From Shimia_B sp038527375 (GTDB taxonomy: Bacteria > Pseudomonadota > Alphaproteobacteria > Rhodobacterales > Rhodobacteraceae), in the NCBI GenBank assembly GCA_038527375.1, contig JBCBFU010000011.1, forward strand, positions 7,477 through 71,476: 64,000 nt of DNA, in the 5' to 3' direction. Below the pieces are notes generated by a model that was not told the origin of the DNA, made no database searches, and saw only the letters and a list, made by a program, of their open reading frames with translations. Positions 58,348 through 64,000 of this stretch are shown here, piece by piece; position 1 is the first letter of the stretch; each line of letters begins with the position of its first letter. A program made the position numbers and the translations under genes.

Positions 58348-59802
58348 ATGGCGTATGATTATGACCTCTTTGTCATCGGTGGTGGATCAGGGGGCGTGCG
58401 GGCCGCGCGGGTTGCGGCGGCCGAAGGGGCCAAGGTTGCGCTTGCCGAAGAAAGCCGGATGGGCGGCACCTGCGTCATCCGCGGCTGTGTTCCCAAGAAA
58501 CTGATGGTCTACGCATCGAGCTACCGCGAAACCTTCAAGGACGGGGCGGCCTATGGCTGGGACGTGACGGCGGGTGAGTTTGATTGGTCGAAGTTCCAGA
58601 CCCGGTTGACGGGAGAGCTGGATCGGCTGGAGCAGGTTTATCGCAAGTTGCTGAACGGATCGGACGTCGAGATCTTCGACAGCCGTGCCAAGGTCAGCGG
58701 CAAGAACGAGGTCACGCTGGCGGACGGCACGACCAAGACCGCAAAGACCATTCTGGTGGCGGTGGGCGGCTGGCCGGTGGTCCCCGATTTGCCCAACGCG
58801 CATCTGGGGATCACGAGCAACGAGATTTTCCATCTGGAGGAACTGCCCAAGCGCATCCTGATCGTCGGTGGCGGCTACATCGCGTGCGAGTTCGCGTGTA
58901 TCCTGAACGGGTTGGGGGTTGATGTGACCTTGTACTATCGGGGCGCGCAGATCCTGCGGGGCTTTGACGACGAGGCGCGCGGACTGGTGGCCGAGGCCAT
59001 GCGCGACAGCGGGATCGACATCCACACCGGGACCAACATCCTGGAAATGGGGCCTGCGGGGTCTGACCACAGCGGCTCGCAACCCACGGCCAGCGATGCC
59101 TCCATGGGCCCCGACGCCAAGCAGTCGCAAGAGCTGTTGCGCGAGGACGGCTCGACGGACGGGCCGATCTGGGTCAAGTCGACGACTGGGCGCGAGGGCG
59201 AATACGATCAGGTCCTGTTCGCCACGGGTCGTGCGCCCAATACGTCCGGGCTGGGGCTCGAGGATGTGGGCGTAGAGCTTGCCCGCTCTGGCGCGATCAA
59301 GGTGGATGACTACAGCAAGACCGCCGTGGATTCGATCTATGCCATCGGTGACGTGACCAAGCGCGTGGAACTGACCCCTGTGGCGATCCGTGAGGGGATG
59401 GCCTTTGTCGAAACCGTCTTCAAGGACAACCCGACGCCGGTCGATCACGAGTTGATCCCTACGGCGATTTTCACCCAGCCCGAGGTCGGCACCGTCGGCC
59501 TGAGCGAGGAAGAGGCCCGCGATCAAGAGCCGATCGAGGTCTATTGCACGTCCTTCCGCGCGATGCAGGGCGCCTTTATCGACCGGCCCGACCGGGTGTT
59601 GATGAAACTGATCGTCAGCCAAGAGACGCGCAAGGTTCTGGGTTGTCATATTGTCGCGGATCACGCGGGCGAAATGATCCAGCTTGCCGGCGTGGCGGTA
59701 AAAATGGGCGCAACCAAGGAAGACTTTGACAGGGTCTGCGCCGTTCATCCGACGATGGCCGAAGAACTCGTGACGATGAAAACACCCATGAGAACGGCGT
59801 GA
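58348..59802 (+). CDS. gor: Glutathione-disulfide reductase
   Basis: 484 residues. It reduces glutathione disulfide with NADPH and FAD. The FAD motif GGGSGGVRAAR (11-21), the redox pair Cys42/Cys47 in GGTCVIRGCVPKK, the NADPH motif VGGGYIACEFA and the catalytic His in CAVHPTMAEELV are intact. It is about 30 residues longer than E. coli Gor because of an extra hydrophilic stretch at about 236-272 (SDHSGSQPTASDASM, then KQSQELLREDG) within the NADPH domain. It follows the small membrane protein by 26 bases. Confidence 0.94.
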   Translation: MAYDYDLFVIGGGSGGVRAARVAAAEGAKVALAEESRMGGTCVIRGCVPKKLMVYASSYRETFKDGAAYGWDVTAGEFDWSKFQTRLTGELDRLEQVYRKLLNGSDVEIFDSRAKVSGKNEVTLADGTTKTAKTILVAVGGWPVVPDLPNAHLGITSNEIFHLEELPKRILIVGGGYIACEFACILNGLGVDVTLYYRGAQILRGFDDEARGLVAEAMRDSGIDIHTGTNILEMGPAGSDHSGSQPTASDASMGPDAKQSQELLREDGSTDGPIWVKSTTGREGEYDQVLFATGRAPNTSGLGLEDVGVELARSGAIKVDDYSKTAVDSIYAIGDVTKRVELTPVAIREGMAFVETVFKDNPTPVDHELIPTAIFTQPEVGTVGLSEEEARDQEPIEVYCTSFRAMQGAFIDRPDRVLMKLIVSQETRKVLGCHIVADHAGEMIQLAGVAVKMGATKEDFDRVCAVHPTMAEELVTMKTPMRTA

Positions 59803-59875
59803 AGATCGCTTGATTTTACGGGAAACACACACACTTAAACCTCAACCAATGACACCAAGAGGACGAGACACCTAG

Positions 59876-61030
59876 ATGGCTGGGAACTCTGGCGGCCCCT
59901 GGGGGGGCAGCGGCAATTCAGGCGGCGGCAACAATGGAAACCGCCCCAACAACTCTGGCGGCGGCGGGCGTGGTCCCGAAGGTCCGCAGATTCCGGAAAT
60001 TGATGAGATCATCAAAAAGGGTCAGGAGCAGCTGCGCGTTCTGACCGGCGGTCGTGCTGGAAACGGCGGCGGCGGTGGTGGCACCGGCGGCGGCGGGCCT
60101 GCGTTCACACGCGGCACGATCGGCATCGGCGCGCTGGTGCTGGTGTTGCTTTGGGCCTTTTCGTCCTTCTACACCGTGCGTCCGGAAGAGCAGTCGGTGG
60201 AACTGTTCCTGGGCGAATACTCGTCCACCGGGCAGCCGGGTCTGAATTTTGCCCCATGGCCTGTCGTAACGGCAGAGATCCTGCCGGTGACGCGCGAACA
60301 GACCGTCGAAATCGGCACGGGCCGGTCGGGCGGTGACGCGGGTCTGATGCTGACGGGTGATGAAAACGTGGTCGACATCGACTTCCAGGTTGTCTGGAAC
60401 ATCTCGGATCCCGCGCAGTACCTGTTCAACCTCGCGGATCCCGAACTGACGATTAACGCGACGGCGGAATCGGCCATGCGCGAGATCATTGCGCAATCTG
60501 AGCTTGCGCCGATCCTGAACCGGGACCGTGCCCTGATCGCGCAGCGTCTGGAGGATCTGATCCAGTCGACACTCGACAGCTACGAATCCGGCGTGAACGT
60601 CATCCGGGTCAACTTTGACAAGGCGGACCCACCCGCGGCAGTGATCGCAGCCTTCCGCGACGTGCAAGCCGCCGAGCAGGAACGTGACCGGTTGCAGAAC
60701 GAGGCGGACGCCTATGCGAACCGCGTGCTCGCGGAGGCCCGTGGTGAGGCAGCGCAGCTGCTGGAAGAGGCCGAAGGGTATCGCGCGCGCGTGGTGAATG
60801 AAGCCGAGGGTGAGGCCAGCCGCTTTACCGCCGTTTTGACGCAGTATCAGCAACAGCCCGATGTGACGCGCAAACGTCTGTATCTGGAAACCATGGAAGA
60901 GGTTTTGGGCCGCGTGGATAAGATCATCCTTGATGACAACGCTGGCGGTGCGGGCCAAGGCGTCGTGCCTTACCTGCCGCTCAACGAATTGCGCCGCACC
61001 CCGGCGCCCGCTGCCGGAGGGTCGAACTGA
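59876..61030 (+). CDS. hflK: HflK, membrane protease modulator
   Basis: 384 residues. A Gly/Asn-rich N-terminal tail (about 1-75) precedes a membrane helix (GIGALVLVLLWAFSSFYTV), then the band-7/SPFH domain (EQSVELFLGEYSSTGQPGLNF to the helix QAAEQERDRLQNEADAYANRVLAEARGEAAQL). With HflC it forms the inner-membrane complex that restrains FtsH. hflC starts on the overlapping TGATG. Confidence 0.95.
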   Translation: MAGNSGGPWGGSGNSGGGNNGNRPNNSGGGGRGPEGPQIPEIDEIIKKGQEQLRVLTGGRAGNGGGGGGTGGGGPAFTRGTIGIGALVLVLLWAFSSFYTVRPEEQSVELFLGEYSSTGQPGLNFAPWPVVTAEILPVTREQTVEIGTGRSGGDAGLMLTGDENVVDIDFQVVWNISDPAQYLFNLADPELTINATAESAMREIIAQSELAPILNRDRALIAQRLEDLIQSTLDSYESGVNVIRVNFDKADPPAAVIAAFRDVQAAEQERDRLQNEADAYANRVLAEARGEAAQLLEEAEGYRARVVNEAEGEASRFTAVLTQYQQQPDVTRKRLYLETMEEVLGRVDKIILDDNAGGAGQGVVPYLPLNELRRTPAPAAGGSN

Positions 61031-61911
61031 TGCGTCGCACCACCTTTTTGATCCCCGCGGTCGTCGTGATCGCAGCCCTGCTGCTGTCGTCGGTCTTTAT
61101 CGTGGACGAGCGTCAGAAGGCGCTGGTTCTGCAGTTTGGCCGCGTCGTGCAGGTCAAGGAATCGCCGGGTCTGGGCTTTAAGATCCCGCTGATTCAGGAA
61201 GTCGTTCGCTATGACGACCGTATCCTGTCGATTGATGTCGATCCTCTTGAGGTCACGCCTCTCGACGATCGTCGTTTGGTGGTCGATGCCTTTGCGCGCT
61301 ACCGGATCACCGATGTGGAACGTTTCCGTCAGGCTGTTGGTCTGGGGGGCGAAACCTCGGCGGCGAACCGGATGGACGGCATCTTGCGCGACCAGTTGCG
61401 CGCCACTTTGGGTAGCGTGTCGTCGAACGACATTTTGTCATCGGACCGGGCCGCGTTGATGCAAACGATCCGAACCGGCGCCGCGGATGAGGCGCAGGCG
61501 CTGGGCATTGCCGTGGTCGACGTTCGCCTGAAGCGGACGGACCTGCCGACTGAAAACCTTGAGGCGACGTTTGAACGGATGCGGGCTGAACGTGTACGTG
61601 AAGCGACGGACGAACGCGCACGGGGCCGCGAGGCCGCCCAGCGTATCCGCGCCCAGGCGGACCGGACGGTGGTCGAGCTGACCTCGGACGCAAACCGTCA
61701 ATCGCTGATCATTCGCGGTGAAGCGGATGGGGAGCGAGAACGCGTGTTCGCGGACGCCTTTGGTGCGGACCCGGAATTCTTTGAATTCTACCGCTCCATG
61801 GCCGCGTATCAGCGATCGCTTCAGGGCAGCAACTCCACGCTGGTTCTGTCGCCCGACAGCGACTTCTTCAACTACCTGCGGTCGGACACTGGCATCCCGG
61901 CCTCCGAGTAA
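61030..61911 (+). CDS. hflC: HflC, membrane protease modulator
   Basis: 293 residues. One N-terminal membrane helix (TTFLIPAVVVIAALLLSSVFIV) is followed by the SPFH domain (VDERQKALVLQFGRVVQVKESPGLGF, VDVRLKRTDLPTENLEATFERMRAERVREA) and the long helix (RARGREAAQRIRAQADRTVVEL). It is the partner of HflK and shares one base with it. The DUF2065 gene follows 11 bases on, as in many alphaproteobacteria. Confidence 0.95.
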   Translation: MRRTTFLIPAVVVIAALLLSSVFIVDERQKALVLQFGRVVQVKESPGLGFKIPLIQEVVRYDDRILSIDVDPLEVTPLDDRRLVVDAFARYRITDVERFRQAVGLGGETSAANRMDGILRDQLRATLGSVSSNDILSSDRAALMQTIRTGAADEAQALGIAVVDVRLKRTDLPTENLEATFERMRAERVREATDERARGREAAQRIRAQADRTVVELTSDANRQSLIIRGEADGERERVFADAFGADPEFFEFYRSMAAYQRSLQGSNSTLVLSPDSDFFNYLRSDTGIPASE

Positions 61912-61922
61912 GGGCGCGCGAC

Positions 61923-62129
61923 ATGGCGTGGATCCTTCTCGGGATCGGATTGGTATTGATTGTGGAGGGGCTGGCCTATGCGCTGGCCCCTTCGCTTGTG
62001 GAACGGATGTTGGCTGTGTTGCGGGACGTGCCCGAGCCCGCGCGCCGCTTGGTCGGGCTCATCGCGCTCACGCTGGGGTGTATTTTCTGTGTGATCGCGG
62101 TCTGGTTCGGGGCAGGGCTTGCGCCATGA
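61923..62129 (+). CDS. DUF2065 membrane protein
   Basis: 68 residues with two helices (MAWILLGIGLVLIVEGLAYALAP and LVGLIALTLGCIFCVIAVWFG). VERMLAVLRDVPEPARRLVGL is typical DUF2065 text. These small proteins accompany hflK-hflC in many proteobacteria and probably belong to the same membrane complex or operon. Role unknown. Confidence 0.9.
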   Translation: MAWILLGIGLVLIVEGLAYALAPSLVERMLAVLRDVPEPARRLVGLIALTLGCIFCVIAVWFGAGLAP

Positions 62130-62341
62130 CGCAACGACAAACTGCGGAAAAGACGTGCAAAAACAGCGCCCCGTCGGTTCACGAGACCCTCGCCGTTCCA
62201 TCACACATGAGTGAAAGCAGTTTTCTGCCATTTGCGTTGCAAATCTGTCACCCTAAGTTTCACCTCATGAGGAGACGGGCCGCCGCCGGTGCGGTCTGAC
62301 ATACAGGTTTCAAGACCGAGTAAGGATTCAAGGAGTACTTC

Positions 62342-63823
62342 ATGAAATCCACAGCACTCACATTGCGGCGCGAAGCGGATGGTACGCCATTTGCGATGCG
62401 CGCGCTTGCGCTGACCGTTCTCGCGGTTGCGCTGATGATGGCGCAGGCCCTTTCCGCGCGCGCCCAGTCGATCCCGTCGAGCTTTGCCGATCTGGCCGAA
62501 AGCATCAGCCCGTCGGTGGTGAACATCACGACCTCGACCAACATTGCGGGTCGCACGGATCAAGGCCCGCAGGGTATCGTGCCCGAAGGCAGCCCGTTCG
62601 AGGATTTCTTCCGCGAGTTCGAAGACCGCCGCAACAATGGTGACGGTCAACCGCAACGCCGGTCTTCGGCGCTGGGGTCGGGCTTTGTGATCTCGGAAGA
62701 CGGCTACATCGTCACGAACAACCACGTGATCGAAGGTGCTGACGAAATCCTGATCGAGTTCTTTTCGGGCGATGAGCTTCCGGCAGAGCTGGTCGGTACG
62801 GACCCCAACACAGATATCGCGCTGTTGAAGGTCGAAGCGGATGGTCCGTTGCCCTTTGTGCCCTTCGGCGACAGCAACACCGCCCGTGTAGGTGACTGGG
62901 TCATCGCCATGGGTAACCCGCTGGGGCAGGGCTTCTCGGTTTCGGCTGGTATCGTTTCGGCCCGCAACCGGGCGCTGTCGGGAACCTATGATGACTACAT
63001 CCAGACGGATGCGGCCATCAACCGAGGCAACTCGGGCGGTCCGCTCTTCAACATGGACGGCGAGGTGATCGGCGTGAACACCGCGATCCTGTCGCCCAAT
63101 GGCGGTTCGATCGGGATCGGGTTCTCGATGGCGTCGAACGTCGTGACCCGCGTGGTCGATCAGCTGCAGGAGTTCGGTGAAACGCGCCGTGGCTGGCTGG
63201 GTGTGCGCATCCAGGACGTGACCCCCGACATGGCCGAGGCCATGGGTCTGGAAAACGCCGTTGGTGCGGCTGTGACCGATGTGCCCGATGGCCCGGCCAA
63301 GGATGCCGGTATGCTGACAGGTGACATCATCGTCCGCTTTGACGGTCGCGAGGTTGAGGATACGCGCGGTCTGGTGCGCATCGTGGGCAACAGCCCCGTG
63401 GGTGCCACCGTCCCCGTCGTCGTGATGCGCGATGGCCGTACCGAGACGCTGGACGTCACGCTGGGTCGTCGCGAGACGGCGGTCGCTGTTCCCGCAGCCC
63501 AAGAAGCCCCGGAAGAGGAAGGGCCCGCCACGATGGAGCTGCTGGGTCTGACCCTGTCTGTTCTGTCGGACGACATGCGCGGTGAGCTGGGCGTGGGCGA
63601 TATCGAAGGCCTGGCCATCACGGCGGTGGACGAAGCCTCGGAAGCCTTTGAAAAGGGTCTGCGCGCGGGTGATGTCATCACCGAAGCCGGCCAGCAGAAG
63701 GTCACGACCCCTGCCGGGTTCGAGGCGCAGGTGGACGCCGCCATGGAGGCCGGGCGCAAATCCCTGCTGTTGCTGGTGCGGCGCGGTGCCGATCCTCGCT
63801 TCGTGGCGCTGACGCTTCAGTAA
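62342..63823 (+). CDS. DegP/DegQ-type periplasmic serine protease (Do family)
   Basis: 493 residues from the ATG at 62342, with AAGGAG before it. The signal region is ALTVLAVALMMAQALSARAQ. The catalytic triad is His128 (TNNHVIEG), Asp158 (NTDIALL) and Ser231 (GNSGGP). Two PDZ domains follow, around 275-370 and 395-490 (RRGWLGVRIQDVTPDMAEAMGLEN, LAITAVDEASEAFEKGLRAGDVITEAGQQKV). It degrades or chaperones misfolded periplasmic proteins. It follows hflKC-DUF2065, the usual arrangement. Confidence 0.93.
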   Translation: MKSTALTLRREADGTPFAMRALALTVLAVALMMAQALSARAQSIPSSFADLAESISPSVVNITTSTNIAGRTDQGPQGIVPEGSPFEDFFREFEDRRNNGDGQPQRRSSALGSGFVISEDGYIVTNNHVIEGADEILIEFFSGDELPAELVGTDPNTDIALLKVEADGPLPFVPFGDSNTARVGDWVIAMGNPLGQGFSVSAGIVSARNRALSGTYDDYIQTDAAINRGNSGGPLFNMDGEVIGVNTAILSPNGGSIGIGFSMASNVVTRVVDQLQEFGETRRGWLGVRIQDVTPDMAEAMGLENAVGAAVTDVPDGPAKDAGMLTGDIIVRFDGREVEDTRGLVRIVGNSPVGATVPVVVMRDGRTETLDVTLGRRETAVAVPAAQEAPEEEGPATMELLGLTLSVLSDDMRGELGVGDIEGLAITAVDEASEAFEKGLRAGDVITEAGQQKVTTPAGFEAQVDAAMEAGRKSLLLLVRRGADPRFVALTLQ

Positions 63824-63847
63824 GCGCTGCAAAAAGCAAGTTTGGAA

Positions 63848-63871
63848 GGGGCCCCGTGCGGGCCCCTTTTT
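63848..63871 (+). terminator. Terminator of the Do-family protease gene
   Basis: GGGGCCC (63848-63854) pairs with GGGCCCC (63860-63866) around CGTGC, followed by TTTTT. Confidence 0.9.
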
Positions 63872-63889
63872 CGTGGAAGAGCGTCGGGG

Positions 63890-64000
63890 TTAAAGCTCCG
63901 GGTCGCGCTTGACCGCGATCAGGCCCATTTGGCGGGCGGCAGCGAGTGACAGGATCGCGCTGTCGAGGCCTTGGGGTGCCTGATAGGCGCGGATCGCGCG
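63890..64000 (-). CDS. C-terminal end of an unidentified gene (partial)
   Basis: The minus strand is open from the window edge to a TAA at 63890-63892 and gives 36 C-terminal residues ending LIAVKRDPEL. Codon use and the position of the stop, just past the protease terminator, support a real convergent gene. The fragment is helical (SAILSLAAARQMGL). It is too short for a family assignment. Confidence 0.6.
   Translation of the reverse strand, partial: RAIRAYQAPQGLDSAILSLAAARQMGLIAVKRDPEL

Noticed and set aside
62201..63832. A 543-codon minus-strand open frame opposite the Do-family protease
   Set aside because: Antisense shadow; the plus strand carries a complete protease with triad and PDZ domains.
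1..64000. tRNA or rRNA genes, CRISPR arrays, transposons, prophage
   Set aside because: No cloverleaf-like or regularly spaced repeats, transposase, integrase or phage structural genes were recognised by reading. A dedicated tRNA scan would be needed to exclude a tRNA completely.

Overview
The window looks like chromosomal DNA of a marine-type alphaproteobacterium of the order Rhodobacterales (roseobacter group). This rests on high GC content, tightly packed genes with many ATGA stop/start overlaps, a class I polyhydroxyalkanoate (PHA) locus of the phaZ / phaC-phaP-phaR type, order-typical small families (DUF2842, DUF6524, DUF1194) and a dispersed intergenic element of the kind common in this order. 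I cannot name the genus. I recognise no tRNA, rRNA, transposase, integrase or CRISPR array.

Layout. 1-3.4 kb (minus): end of a DUF1194 von Willebrand-like gene, a glyoxalase I-like gene, then a surface lipoprotein with its TPR/DUF560 outer-membrane partner (type XI secretion, Slam-like). 3.6-5.8 kb: thyX, a cysteine-rich microprotein candidate, a cold-shock gene, an ArsC-like gene and a small membrane protein. 5.8-8.4 kb (minus): a complete bufferin operon bufA-bufB-bufC-doxX (gigABCD-like), a copper-related RiPP system. 8.6-13.4 kb: DJ-1/PfpI protein, thrS (interrupted by 99 Ns and a duplicated contig end), a thioesterase and an MFS exporter. 13.5-18.6 kb: an ArsR-SRPBCC fusion regulator with SRPBCC and MAPEG genes, a divergent hydrolase behind a paired operator, an MFS sugar-type transporter and another hydrolase.

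18.57-24.85 kb is an unassigned catabolic operon: HisD-like dehydrogenase, two double NTF2/SnoaL proteins, VOC protein, M15-like peptidase, SDR and a LacI regulator. A near-perfect LacI-type operator sits in front of its first gene. 25.2-27.4 kb holds twin secreted proteins that fuse LysM to a family-3 solute-binding domain. 27.5-29.4 kb: a MetE-like methyltransferase and a hydrolase. 29.4-34.0 kb is the PHA locus (phaZ, phaC, phaP, phaR) with PhaR-type TGC-rich operators before phaC and phaP. 34.1-35.4 kb: an RhlE-like RNA helicase.

35.7-45.2 kb (minus) is one long amine-degradation cluster: a PAAT-type ABC transporter (ATPase, binding protein, two permeases), two gamma-glutamyl-type glutamine synthetases, a class I glutamine amidotransferase, a PuuB-like FAD oxidoreductase and a class III aminotransferase. 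It imports a small amine or amino compound and degrades it by gamma-glutamylation.

45.2-64.0 kb is mostly housekeeping: PhnD-like protein, two TerB-like proteins around a DUF1330 gene, pyrG, secG, purA, a 747-residue acidic low-complexity protein, thiN, an EamA exporter, sdaA, rpiA, gor, hflK-hflC-DUF2065 and a DegP/DegQ protease. A gene fragment closes the window.

Most interesting parts: the bufferin operon and the palindromes in front of it, the type XI secretion pair, the LacI-controlled catabolic operon, and the twin LysM/solute-binding proteins.
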